A DNA stretch of 64,000 nucleotides from Streptomyces griseochromogenes (GCF_001542625.1 NZ_CP016279.1:10230001-10294000), one strand, 5' to 3'; positions 54,783-63,978 are shown, numbered from the stretch's first letter. Numbers and translations are program-made. The notes: generated by a model from the sequence alone, not told the origin.

Positions 54783-55910
54783 TCAGCTCAGCGTCTTGAC
54801 CGCGGCCGCGTCGTACGGCTTCAGCTCCTCGAAGCGGTCGGCCAGCACCTTGGCCGCCCACTCGGGGTCCTGGAGCAGCGCACGGCCGATGGCGACCATG
54901 TCGAACTCCTCGGCCTCCAGGCGGTCCAGGAGGTTGTCGATGCCCTTGACCTCGGAGCCCTCGCCCTGGAAGGCGTTGAGGAAGTCGCCGTCGAGGCCGA
55001 CCGAGCCGACGGTGATGACCTGCTTGCCGGTGATCTTCTTCGTCCAGCCCGCGAGGTTCAGGTCGGAGCCGTCGAACTCGGGCAGCCAGTAGCGGCGGGT
55101 CGAGGCGTGGAAGACGTCCACACCGGCGGCGGCCAGCGGCGTGAGGATCGCCTCCAGCTCCTCGGGGGTCTCGGCGAGGCGGGCGCCGTAGTCCTGCTGC
55201 TTCCACTGCGAGTACCGGAAGATGACCGGGAACTCGGGGGAGACGGCCGCGCGGACGGCCGCGGCGATCTCCGCCGAGAACTTGGCGCGGGCCACCGGGT
55301 CGCCGCCGTACGCGTCCGTGCGGCGGTTGGTGCCCGCCCACAGGAACTGGTCGAGGAGGTAGCCGTGGGCACCGTGCAGCTCGACGCCGTCGAAGCCGAT
55401 GCGCTCGGCGGCGGCAGCGGCCTCGGCGAACGCGGCGATGACATCGTCCAGGTCCTGCTGGGTCATGGCCTTGCCGGTGGCCTCGGCGCCCTCGGTGACG
55501 AGACCGGACGGGCCCATCGCGGGAGCGTCCGGGTAGGGGGCGTCGCCGTCCTTGCGGACCATGCCGATGTGCCACAGCTGCGGGACGATCGTGCCGCCCG
55601 CCTTGTGCACCTCCTCGGCGACCTTCGCCCAGCCCGCCAGCTGCTCCTCGCCGTGGAACCGGGGCACACGGTCGCTCTGCCCTGCCGACTCATGACCGAC
55701 GTACGTACCCTCGGTGACGATGAGCCCGACACCGGCGGCGGCACGGCGGGCGTAGTACGACACCACGTCCTCGCCGGGGACGCCGCCCGGCGAGAACATG
55801 CGGGTCATCGGGGCCATCACGATCCGGTTGGGGACGGTGAGTCCGTTGAGCGCGATGGGCCGGGAGAGTATCTGGGCTGCGCGGGAGGCGGGGGGCGTGG
55901 TGACGGTCAC
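54783..55910 (-). CDS. Old Yellow Enzyme-family NADH:flavin oxidoreductase
   Basis: 375 residues from GTG at 55910, with GAGGAG upstream. The FMN-binding TIM barrel is shown by NRIVMAPMTRMFSPGG, VPQLWHIGMVRK, FDGVELHGAHGYLLDQFLW, YGGDPVARAKF and MVAIGRALLQDPEW. It reduces activated alkenes or nitro compounds with NAD(P)H. A possible eight-codon leader reading frame with its own ribosome binding site lies just upstream. The gene follows a group of small regulatory-type genes. Confidence 0.92.
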   Translation of the reverse strand: MTVTTPPASRAAQILSRPIALNGLTVPNRIVMAPMTRMFSPGGVPGEDVVSYYARRAAAGVGLIVTEGTYVGHESAGQSDRVPRFHGEEQLAGWAKVAEEVHKAGGTIVPQLWHIGMVRKDGDAPYPDAPAMGPSGLVTEGAEATGKAMTQQDLDDVIAAFAEAAAAAERIGFDGVELHGAHGYLLDQFLWAGTNRRTDAYGGDPVARAKFSAEIAAAVRAAVSPEFPVIFRYSQWKQQDYGARLAETPEELEAILTPLAAAGVDVFHASTRRYWLPEFDGSDLNLAGWTKKITGKQVITVGSVGLDGDFLNAFQGEGSEVKGIDNLLDRLEAEEFDMVAIGRALLQDPEWAAKVLADRFEELKPYDAAAVKTLS

Positions 55911-55936
55911 GTGGGGGGCTCCTCGTGAAGGGCTGC

Positions 55937-55963
55937 TTAACCGGCGGGTATGTGCACACGCAT
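55937..55963 (-). CDS. possible eight-residue leader peptide upstream of the OYE gene
   Basis: AAGGAG, eight bases, then ATG and eight codons (MRVHIPAG) to TAA. It ends 26 bp before the OYE start. The site is unusually good for so short a frame. It could be a regulatory leader, or chance. Confidence 0.35.
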   Translation of the reverse strand: MRVHIPAG

Positions 55964-56052
55964 TGGTGCATCTCCTTAAGTAAACCCTCCTTGCGGCATC
56001 CCGCATTCCGCACGCCGGAACACCGCACTGTGATCCCGGACACGCCCCGGCA

Positions 56053-56280
56053 TCAGGGCAGCTCAGCGGGTGGGCGCGAGCGGGTGTCCCGGTTCAGCCG
56101 CCGCACCTTTTCCCGCAGCACCTCGTCCGGCGCCACCTCCCCCAGCCCGTCCGGCGAACAGTCCCATTCCCGCCCACCGCCGATGGGACGCAACTGCACA
56201 TAACCCCCTACGCGCGCCATGACCTCACCGATCCGCCCGGTCCGTACGTCGACGGCGTACGTCCCGATCTCCCCGGTCAC
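56053..56280 (-). CDS. small hypothetical protein of the XRE/DUF397 neighbourhood
   Basis: 75 residues from GTG (MTGEIGTYAVDVRTGRIGEV). VMARVGGYVQLRPIGGGREWDC suggests a small beta barrel, and DEVLREKVRRLNRDTRS a helix. Its start overlaps the stop of the upstream gene (GTGA), indicating coupled translation. Genes of this shape are frequent next to XRE/DUF5753 regulators in Streptomyces. Confidence 0.78.
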   Translation of the reverse strand: MTGEIGTYAVDVRTGRIGEVMARVGGYVQLRPIGGGREWDCSPDGLGEVAPDEVLREKVRRLNRDTRSRPPAELP

Positions 56281-56510
56281 GCACCGCCACCCGGCCGCCG
56301 CAGCGCCGCCGCCAGCCGCGAGGCCACGCCCAGGTTGCAGCGGCCCAGGTCGACGAGGGCGTACGGGTGGCCGTGGGCGCCGGTGACCGGGTCGATCCGC
56401 AGCGACGGGAGGATGATCCCCGCCTCGTGCAGGGCCGCACGCAGCCGCTCGACAGCCTCCTCAGCCGACCGAGCGGGCCGCTCGCCCGCCATCGTTTCCT
56501 TCGCCTCCAT
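56277..56510 (-). CDS. small hypothetical protein of the XRE/DUF397 neighbourhood
   Basis: 77 residues from ATG at 56510 (MEAKETMAGERPARSAEEAV). ERLRAALHEAGIILPSLRIDPVTGAHGHPYALVDLGRCNLGVA is a compact alpha/beta segment. It overlaps the downstream gene by four bases and is divergent from the XRE regulator, with 115 bp between starts. The regulator may therefore control it. Confidence 0.78.
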   Translation of the reverse strand: MEAKETMAGERPARSAEEAVERLRAALHEAGIILPSLRIDPVTGAHGHPYALVDLGRCNLGVASRLAAALRRPGGGA

Positions 56511-56625
56511 TGCGCCAATCCCTCCACGCTGAGTGTTCGCTTTCACCACACAGCGTGGCCGTCGGCGCTCTAACCTGGCTAGATACGACGCCCCAACAAC
56601 CCCTGCTGTCAGACCGGGAGTTGCC

Positions 56626-57465
56626 ATGGCAGGACCGAAGGACCTCGACCCGTCGTCATCGCCGCGCGCGCTCCTGGGCGCGGAGTTGCGGCACGCTCGC
56701 GAGAAGGTCGGGATAAGCCAGGAGGAGCTGGGCCAACGGTTGTTCGTGAGCGGGTCATTCATCGGGCAGCTGGAGGCGGGGACTCGGCGGATGCAGGCGG
56801 AGTATGCGCGGATGCTGGACGAGGCGCTCAGGACCGGGGGTTTCTTCACTCGGAACTGCAAGGCGGCGGCCAAGTCGAAGTATCAGGAGCACTTCGCGGA
56901 GGCGGCGGAGGCGGAGACTCACGCCACGTCGATCAGGCAGTACACACCGCTGCTCATTCCCGGACTGTTACAGACGCCCGCCTACGCGCGTGCCGTGAAC
57001 CACGCGTACGACCCGACGACACCGAAGGAAACCATCGAGCAGTGGGTGGACAACAGGATGGCGCGAGCCCGGTTGCTCGACCACCCAACGAAGCCGCTGT
57101 TGTGGGTGGTGCTTGACGAAGCGGCTTTGCGCCGAGAGACCGGCGGCCGGGCTGTGATGGCAGAGGCCCTGCGTCACATCGGCGGCCTGGCCCAACAGGG
57201 CCGGGTCATCGTGCAGGTGCTGCCACTCAACGCGGGTGCGCACACAGCGATGGAGGGCGCCCTGAAACTGATGGACTTCGAAGACGCTCCTCCCCTCGTC
57301 TACCTGGAAGGAGTCCGCACGGGACGCCTGGAGGACGACCCTGCCACCGTCACCCAACTGAGGTTCGTGTTCGACCTCCTCGTGGCCTCCGCGCTCGCGC
57401 AGGACAAGTCCCTGGCTCTGATCAAGGCGTTGGCGGAGGATTACGCCCATGAGGAACACCCCTGA
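56626..57465 (+). CDS. XRE-family regulator with DUF5753 domain
   Basis: 279 residues from ATG at 56626 with GGGAG upstream. The helix-turn-helix is LRHAREKVGISQEELGQRL through SGSFIGQLEAG. DUF5753 follows (IRQYTPLLIPGLLQTPAYAR, RQRVLDHP-type arm, HIGGLAQQGRVIVQVLPLNAGAHTAM). This is the AbaA/BldB-type architecture multiplied in streptomycetes. A DUF397 gene overlaps its end by 17 bp, the usual partner. The signal it senses is not known. Confidence 0.92.
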   Translation: MAGPKDLDPSSSPRALLGAELRHAREKVGISQEELGQRLFVSGSFIGQLEAGTRRMQAEYARMLDEALRTGGFFTRNCKAAAKSKYQEHFAEAAEAETHATSIRQYTPLLIPGLLQTPAYARAVNHAYDPTTPKETIEQWVDNRMARARLLDHPTKPLLWVVLDEAALRRETGGRAVMAEALRHIGGLAQQGRVIVQVLPLNAGAHTAMEGALKLMDFEDAPPLVYLEGVRTGRLEDDPATVTQLRFVFDLLVASALAQDKSLALIKALAEDYAHEEHP

Positions 57466-57652
57466 CCTGAGCACGGCCATATGGATCAAGTCGAGCTACA
57501 GCGGCAACGCCGACAACTGCCTGGAAGTCGCCGTCGGCCACCCCACCCTCATCCCCGTCCGCGACTCCAAGACCCCCCACGGCCCGAAGCTCGTGTTCCG
57601 GGCAGAGGCCTGGTCGGCGTTCGTCGAAGACCTCAGGAGCCTCGACGCTTGA
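57449..57652 (+). CDS. DUF397 protein
   Basis: 67 residues (MRNTPDLSTAIWIKSSYSG). WIKSSYSGNADNCLEVAV and VRDSKTPHGPKLVFRAEAWSAFVEDL are the DUF397 signature. It is translationally coupled to the XRE gene. In such pairs the DUF397 protein is thought to work with the XRE regulator, much like an antitoxin-toxin or regulator-partner pair. Confidence 0.93.
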   Translation: MRNTPDLSTAIWIKSSYSGNADNCLEVAVGHPTLIPVRDSKTPHGPKLVFRAEAWSAFVEDLRSLDA

Positions 57653-57747
57653 GCCTCGGGCATCGAGCCCCGAGACCCTTTTCCAAGGAACGGGTGGAGG
57701 GTCTCAACCCACCCTCCCACCCGGCGAGTTGACTTGACGCGTTCGGC

Positions 57748-57777
57748 TTGCGACGCACCGTGACGATCCTTTAGCGT
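57748..57777 (+). promoter_or_regulatory. promoter of the helix-turn-helix gene
   Basis: TTGCGA, an 18-bp spacer and TAGCGT make a good vegetative Streptomyces promoter. Transcription would begin near 57784, leaving a leader of about 70 nt that carries a strong hairpin. Confidence 0.55.
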
Positions 57778-57793
57778 GCCCGCATAACGAACA

Positions 57794-57826
57794 ACCCCCG
57801 CCAGGTGCTGGAACACCTGCGGGGGT
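57794..57826 (+). promoter_or_regulatory. leader hairpin, attenuator-like
   Basis: ACCCCCGC-C-AGGTG pairs with CACCTGCGGGGGT around a CTGGAA loop: 13 pairs with one bulged C. It lies between the promoter and the start codon at 57857, about ten bases after the expected transcription start. No U tract follows. Confidence 0.6.
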
Positions 57827-57856
57827 CTGACCGACGAGATCGAAGGAAGCGATCCC

Positions 57857-58741
57857 GTGGCTGACGCCAAGCTTAATGCTGCCCCCCTGCCCGCGCACGC
57901 GCCCCCGCACCCGATGGCCAATCCGGGTTACGGCAAGCGCTCGGCACCTGACCAACTCCCCCGAACCACCCACGACTTCGCACACTTACCGCCCCGCGAA
58001 GCCGCCATCGCCGCGTACATCGACCGCCTTCCCGGCGGCGCCGACATCTCCGTGAAGACACTGGCCAAGACGCTCCCGTACGGCCAGTGCGCGCTCCGTA
58101 CGGCGCTCAACCGCCTCCAGGCGGCAGGGCACTTGAGGCGAGGAAGGGAGCGGCTGGAGACCGACTCGGGCGGCTCGCGCTGGATCACCCGATCGTGGTG
58201 GTCCCGTACCGCGCGTGACGACAGTTGGTGGGCGTCGTTCACACGCGGCGACGTACCCGAACCGGAACAGCCACAGGACGAACGCGCCCGCCCCACCCGC
58301 TCCCGCGCCCACATCCTCCTCGCCGCCCTGGGTCGTACGGCCCCGGTCCTGTCCCTCTCCGCCGCCGACTGCGCCGTACTCGCCCCGCTGGTGGAGGAGT
58401 GGTTCGCGCGCGGGGCCACCGAGAAGACGCTGCTGACCGCGCTGACCGCAGGTCTGCCGACGCCCGTCCACAGCCCGGCGGCCCTGCTCCGCCGCCGGTT
58501 GACCGACAAACTCCCGCCGGAACCACCGGCCCCACGCCCACCGCGCCGAGTGCTGGAGTGCGCGGAGTGCGGAGTACCGGGGCGCCCGGAAGCGCTGCCG
58601 GGGGGCGTGTGCGGCGGCTGCCGAGGCGAACGCGCCCCCGCGCACCCTCGTACGCCCCTGCCCGCCCCCGCAGTCCACGCCCGCGTGGGCGAGATCCGGG
58701 CTGCCATGTCCGTACGACGACGCGAAAGGACACCCGCATGA
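57857..58741 (+). CDS. helix-turn-helix protein with C-terminal zinc ribbon
   Basis: 294 residues from GTG with GAAGGAAG upstream. The winged-helix part is PPREAAIAAYIDRLPGGADISVKTLAKTLPYGQCALRTALNRLQAAGHLRRGRERL. A central helical region (LSLSAADCAVLAPLVEEWFARG) follows. The C-terminal site is CAECGVPGRPEALPGGVCGGC, a four-Cys metal site. This gene family is frequent in Streptomyces and is usually preceded by a CACCTG-containing hairpin, as here. It is probably a DNA-binding regulator; the targets are unknown. Confidence 0.82.
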   Translation: MADAKLNAAPLPAHAPPHPMANPGYGKRSAPDQLPRTTHDFAHLPPREAAIAAYIDRLPGGADISVKTLAKTLPYGQCALRTALNRLQAAGHLRRGRERLETDSGGSRWITRSWWSRTARDDSWWASFTRGDVPEPEQPQDERARPTRSRAHILLAALGRTAPVLSLSAADCAVLAPLVEEWFARGATEKTLLTALTAGLPTPVHSPAALLRRRLTDKLPPEPPAPRPPRRVLECAECGVPGRPEALPGGVCGGCRGERAPAHPRTPLPAPAVHARVGEIRAAMSVRRRERTPA

Positions 58742-58800
58742 CCGCTCCTACGGTCCGACGACACCACCCCGGGGCACGATGGAGGGGAGGAGGCGAAGCC

Positions 58801-59472
58801 ATGACCCCCAGCACCGCCGAACGCCCGCAGATGCCCATCGAGGACTTCGAGCAACTCGCCAGCGTGGCCCCGGAGGGCGTGCGGCTCGAATTGGTCGACG
58901 GGCGAGTCCGCACCAAGGACCCGCTCAGCGTCGAGGACTTCGAGGAACTGGAGCGCCGGGCGCCGGAGACCGTCCGGCTTGAGTACATCAACGGAAAACT
59001 AGAGGTCAAGGCCATGCCGGACGGCAACCACCGGGAGATCCTCGTCTGGCTGCAGGAGCAATGCATGCAGCATCGCCCTGACCTCCGCGTCTATGGCGAG
59101 TCCGGCGTCAAGACCGAGGCCTACCGCAAGGGCCGCGCCCGCACGGACGGAGCCGTCGCTCCCAAGGGCCACTTCAAGGGGCACCGCGAGTGGTCCGCAT
59201 CTGACGGCATCCTCGTGGCGGTCGAGATCACCTCCCACGACCGGGACACCCACCAGCGCGATCGCATCGACAAGCCCGTCGGCTATGCGACAGTCGACAT
59301 CCCTGTCTGCCTTCTCATCGACCGCGACAACCGCACAGTCGTCGTGTACAGCGAACCGAAGGACGGCCGCTACCAACAGTCCTCCTCCTACCCGTGGGGA
59401 TCAACCGTCGAGCTGCCGCCCCCCATGGGGATCACCCTCGACACCGAGGAACTCAAGGACTACGCGGACTGA
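58801..59472 (+). CDS. Uma2-family protein with duplicated N-terminal motif
   Basis: 223 residues from ATG with GGGAGGAGG upstream. MPIEDFEQLASVAPEGVRLEL (11-31) is repeated as LSVEDFEELERRAPETVRLEY (42-62), a 31-residue period. The Uma2 PD-(D/E)xK core follows: ARTDGAVAPKGHF, ILVAVEITSHDRDTHQRD and KPVGYATVDIPVCLLIDRD. This is the second Uma2 gene in the window. It begins 59 bp after the helix-turn-helix gene. Confidence 0.87.
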   Translation: MTPSTAERPQMPIEDFEQLASVAPEGVRLELVDGRVRTKDPLSVEDFEELERRAPETVRLEYINGKLEVKAMPDGNHREILVWLQEQCMQHRPDLRVYGESGVKTEAYRKGRARTDGAVAPKGHFKGHREWSASDGILVAVEITSHDRDTHQRDRIDKPVGYATVDIPVCLLIDRDNRTVVVYSEPKDGRYQQSSSYPWGSTVELPPPMGITLDTEELKDYAD

Positions 59473-59485
59473 GCCCCACACGCGC

Positions 59486-59530
59486 CCGAGGGCGGCACCC
59501 CCAGCCAGAAGCTGGAAGCACCGCCCTCGG
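59486..59530. terminator. bidirectional terminator between Uma2 and groEL2
   Basis: CCGAGGGCGG and CCGCCCTCGG form a perfect 10-bp stem; an inner CCAGC/GCTGG pair extends the structure. It lies 13 bp after the Uma2 stop and 33 bp from the groEL2 stop. Confidence 0.75.
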
Positions 59531-59562
59531 TCCGAAGGACAGGCGATCAACCGTCAGGTCGA

Positions 59563-61293
<1,731 letters not shown>

Positions 61294-61345
61294 TCACCGA
61301 CCCGGTCCTTCGTTGTCACTCTCACCTTCAGAGTGCTAACGCCAA

Positions 61346-61374
61346 TGATTAGCACTCGGCATGGTCGAGTGCAA
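61346..61374 (-). promoter_or_regulatory. groEL2 promoter
   Basis: On the minus strand TTGCAC, 17 bp and TAATCA. The spacer and both hexamers are covered by the CIRCE half-sites, which fits repression by occlusion. The 5' leader to the start codon would be about 150 nt. Confidence 0.65.
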
Positions 61375-61375
61375 G
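61349..61375. promoter_or_regulatory. CIRCE (HrcA operator)
   Basis: TTAGCACTC, nine bases, GAGTGCAAG: eight of nine positions of the second arm fit the CIRCE consensus (TTAGCACTC-N9-GAGTGCTAA). A third half-site, GAGTGCTAA at 61331-61339, lies nine bases on the other side, making three equally spaced half-sites. Confidence 0.9.
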
Positions 61376-61426
61376 CGCCTCGGGGGGATCCGCAGGTGGG
61401 CGGCGCCCTCCGGGCCGGGGCAGACC

Positions 61427-61458
61427 GAAGGGCCCGTACCAGGAGGTACGGGCCCTTC
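61427..61458 (-). terminator. terminator of cspA
   Basis: GAAGGGCCCGTACC and GGTACGGGCCCTTC form a perfect 14-bp stem with a 4-nt loop, 42 bp past the cspA stop. It insulates cspA from the groEL2 promoter region. Confidence 0.88.
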
Positions 61459-61499
61459 GAAGATGAACAGAAGAACGTCGCTGTCAGTCGACGCGTGCT

Positions 61500-61706
61500 T
61501 CAGCTGGTCGCCAGCCGGACCATGTCCGCCTGCGGACCCTTCTGGCCCTGCGAGATCTCGAAATCGACCCGCTGCCCCTCTTCCAGGGTGCGGTAACCGT
61601 CCATCTGGATCGCGCTGTAGTGGACGAATACATCCGCACCACCGTCGACCGCGATGAAGCCGTACCCCTTCTCCGCGTTGAACCACTTGACGGTGCCCTG
61701 AGCCAT
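61500..61706 (-). CDS. cspA: cold-shock protein
   Basis: 68 residues from ATG at 61706 with GGGGAG upstream ([18 protein letters not shown]). RNP1 KGYGFI and RNP2 VFVHYS are intact, the standard single-domain CspA size. It binds single-stranded nucleic acid. The preceding 432 bp contain no gene, so a long regulated 5' leader is possible. Confidence 0.96.
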   Translation of the reverse strand: MAQGTVKWFNAEKGYGFIAVDGGADVFVHYSAIQMDGYRTLEEGQRVDFEISQGQKGPQADMVRLATS

Positions 61707-62061
61707 GCCTAACTCCCCTATTACTGGCCCTTGCACAGATCCACACTTCGCGGACCCGGGTCAGACCTCACCCCCCATTGGTCGGGGGCGTGCGCCGGAA
61801 CGCGTCGACCGCGGCTGAATGTATCTGTCCAACTGCCGTCTGCAACAGGTCAATCGGACGAGAAATCTGGACGCGCCCGTTCCGGAATCTGCCAAGAATT
61901 CGGCTGATTTCAGGGTAAGTCGGGCTACTCAAAGTGGCACAAAAGCCGCATACGGCCCGCATACTTTGGCTGCTTCTTATCGGGCGCGCGGCGTGAAATC
62001 CGGGGCCTGCGACCCGCAGGTCCGGTACGCGTTCCCCAACTGTACCGCGCTCAATCACACT

Positions 62062-62100
62062 GAATGGCCCCCTCCGTTTCTCTCACGGGGGAGGCCATTC
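62062..62100 (-). terminator. hairpin downstream of cysO
   Basis: GAATGGCCCCCTCCG pairs with CGGGGGAGGCCATTC with G-T tolerance. It lies 39 bp after the cysO stop and probably ends the thrC-cysO transcript. Confidence 0.7.
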
Positions 62101-62110
62101 GATGAACAAT

Positions 62111-62128
62111 CGGTAACCGCGGTTACCG
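62111..62128. promoter_or_regulatory. 18-bp perfect palindrome after cysO
   Basis: CGGTAACCGCGGTTACCG is fully symmetric, with GGTAACC-like arms. It lies 11 bp past the cysO stop codon, just before the terminator hairpin. It could be a second hairpin or a binding site. Confidence 0.5.
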
Positions 62129-62138
62129 AAGGTAATGA

Positions 62139-62414
62139 TCAGCCGCCGGCGACGGCCGGAATGATGGAGACACCGGCACCGTCCGGGGTCGCCGTTTCAA
62201 GACCCTGCTCGAAGCGGACGTCGTCGTCGTTGACGTAGACATTGACGAATCGGCGCAGCTTGCCCTGGTCGTCCAGCACCCGGGCGGCGATCCCGGTGTG
62301 GTTCTTCTCCAGGTCCTCGATGACCTCGGCGAGGGTCGCCCCCTGGGCGGCGACCTCGGCCTGGCCGCCCGTGTAGGTGCGCAGGATGGTGGGGATGCGA
62401 ACGGTGACGCTCAT
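62139..62414 (-). CDS. cysO: sulfur-carrier protein CysO (MoaD/ThiS family)
   Basis: 91 residues (MSVTVRIPTILRTYTGGQ). The ubiquitin-like fold ends in PAVAGG: the Gly-Gly tail is activated as thiocarboxylate. The text VNVYVNDDDVRFEQGL and the whole length closely match mycobacterial CysO, which carries sulfide for the O-phosphoserine-dependent CysM route to cysteine. cysM and mec are not next to it here. It is 123 bp downstream of thrC with a repeat element between, on the same strand. Confidence 0.92.
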   Translation of the reverse strand: MSVTVRIPTILRTYTGGQAEVAAQGATLAEVIEDLEKNHTGIAARVLDDQGKLRRFVNVYVNDDDVRFEQGLETATPDGAGVSIIPAVAGG

Positions 62415-62445
62415 GACGTGTGACCTCCGGTCGGGTGTACGGCCT

Positions 62446-62518
62446 CAGGGGCGCGGGGCTGTGTTCGATGTGCGGCTTCCGCCGCGTGGGCGCGACCAGC
62501 CCCCACCGGCCCGCGGAC
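62446..62518 (+). repeat. intergenic palindromic repeat, copy 3
   Basis: It reads CAGGGGCGCGGGGCTGTG, TTCGATGTGCGGC, CCGCCGCGTGGGCGCGACC and AGCCCCCACCGGCCCGC. GGGGCTG and CAGCCCC form outer arms; GCGGC-TTCC-GCCGC is an inner hairpin. It lies between thrC and cysO, so it is presumably transcribed with them. Confidence 0.85.
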
Positions 62519-62537
62519 GAAACGAGTGGGGCGGACC

Positions 62538-63821
62538 CTAGACGAGCCCGGCCTCGCGGAACGACTCCAGGCTGGGACGAATGGTGGCGGTCAGCCCTGT
62601 GCCGGCCACCGCGTCCAGCGTCTTCAGACCGTCTCCCGTGTTCAGCACGACAGTCGTCAGCGTCGGGTCCAGCACACCGTTCTCGATCAGCTTGCGCGTC
62701 ACGCCCACGGTCACCCCGCCGGCGGTCTCCGCGAAGATGCCCTCGGTCCGGGCCAGCAGCTTGATCGCGTCCACGACCTGCTCGTCGGTCACGTCCTCCA
62801 CCGCACCACCGGTACGACGGGCGATGTCGAGGACGTACGGGCCGTCGGCCGGGTTGCCGATGGCGAGGGACTTGGCGATCGTGTTCGGCTTCTGCGGGCG
62901 GACCACGTCGTGGCCCTCCTTGAAGGCGACCGACACCGGCGAGCAGCCCTCGGCCTGCGCGCCGAAGATCTTGTAGGGCCTGTCCTCGACCAGCCCGAGC
63001 TTGATCAGCTCCTGCAGACCCTTGTCGATCTTCGTGAGCTGGGAGCCGGAGGCGATCGGGACCACGATCTGGTCCGGGAGCCGCCAGCCGAGCTGCTCGC
63101 AGATCTCGTACGCCAGGGTCTTCGACCCCTCCGCGTAGTACGGCCGCAGGTTGACGTTGACGAAGCCCCAGCCCTCGCCGGCCGGGTCGCCGATCAGCTC
63201 GGAGCAGAAGCGGTTCACATCGTCGTAGTTGCCCTCGATGCCGACCAGCTCGCCGCCGTAGACCGCGGCCATGACGACCTTGCCCTGCTCCAGGTCGTGC
63301 GGGATGAACACGCAGGAGCGGAAGCCGGCCCGGGCGGCCGCGGCGCCGACGGCGCCGGCCAGGTTGCCGGTGGAGGAGCAGGACAGGGTCGTGAAGCCGA
63401 AGGCTCGCGCCGCCTCCAGCGCCTGGGCGACCACCCGGTCCTTGAAGGAGTGCGTCGGGTTGCCGGAGTCGTCCTTCACGTACAGCCCGCCGGTCACCCC
63501 CAGCTCACGCGCGAGGTTGTCGGCCTTGACGAGCTTGGTCCAGCCCGGGTTGATGTTCGGCTTGTCGGCCACGTCGGCGGGGACGGGCAGTAGCGGCGCG
63601 TACCGCCAGATGTTCGCGGGGCCCGCCTCGATGCGCGCCCGCAGCTCCTCGGTGCCGTAGGCGGAGAAGTCGTAGGCGATCTCCAGCGGACCGAAACACT
63701 CCTCGCAGGCGAACACCGGCCCGAGCGGAACCCGGTGACCGCACTCGCGGCAGCTCAGGGCAGCGGCGGGGCCGAGGTCTACGGTGGGATTGCTGGTGCT
63801 TGCAACTGTCTGCACAGCCAT
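62538..63821 (-). CDS. thrC: threonine synthase
   Basis: 427 residues from ATG at 63821; two earlier in-frame starts (63845, 63854) are possible but fall in the leader structure. The N-terminal CRECGHRVPLGPVFACEEC looks like a zinc ribbon. PLP lysine is in GNPTHSFKDRVVAQAL, and SCSSTGNLAGAVGAAAARAGF binds the phosphate. It turns O-phosphohomoserine into threonine. A SAM-riboswitch-like leader precedes it, linking threonine output to the methionine branch. Confidence 0.95.
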   Translation of the reverse strand: MAVQTVASTSNPTVDLGPAAALSCRECGHRVPLGPVFACEECFGPLEIAYDFSAYGTEELRARIEAGPANIWRYAPLLPVPADVADKPNINPGWTKLVKADNLARELGVTGGLYVKDDSGNPTHSFKDRVVAQALEAARAFGFTTLSCSSTGNLAGAVGAAAARAGFRSCVFIPHDLEQGKVVMAAVYGGELVGIEGNYDDVNRFCSELIGDPAGEGWGFVNVNLRPYYAEGSKTLAYEICEQLGWRLPDQIVVPIASGSQLTKIDKGLQELIKLGLVEDRPYKIFGAQAEGCSPVSVAFKEGHDVVRPQKPNTIAKSLAIGNPADGPYVLDIARRTGGAVEDVTDEQVVDAIKLLARTEGIFAETAGGVTVGVTRKLIENGVLDPTLTTVVLNTGDGLKTLDAVAGTGLTATIRPSLESFREAGLV

Positions 63822-63840
63822 GGAGGCGAGGCCCTTTCTC

Positions 63841-63978
63841 CTCATCTTCCTCACGACGCATCTCGCCGTGAGACGGATTTGGCACCTTCCCTAGCCGGGA
63901 GCCTCGCTGGAGAACGAGAACCGACTGGAGGGTTGCCGGGGCTTCATCGGGCCGTGTCCCTCTGCCCCTCTGGATGAG
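63841..63978 (-). promoter_or_regulatory. SAM riboswitch (SAM-I/SAM-IV clan) in the thrC leader
   Basis: In 5' to 3' order on the minus strand: CTCATC (P1), AGAGGGGCAGAGGGAC, GGCCCGATGAAGCC, CGGCAACC, then GGGAAGGTGCCAAATCC and a hairpin TCTC-ACGGC-GAGA. These are the conserved blocks of the SAM riboswitch core in the right order. GATGAG near 63841 could close P1; it runs into AGGAGAAAGG before the start. The exact aptamer boundaries are approximate. Confidence 0.82.

Larger units (their letters stand above)
61707..62138. other. 432-bp intergenic region between cysO and cspA
   Basis: It is noticeably less GC-rich between 61815 and 61985 than the surroundings, as expected for a promoter and long leader of cspA. 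It holds the cysO terminator hairpin (62062-62100) and an 18-bp perfect palindrome (62111-62128). No protein gene is supported. Confidence 0.55.
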
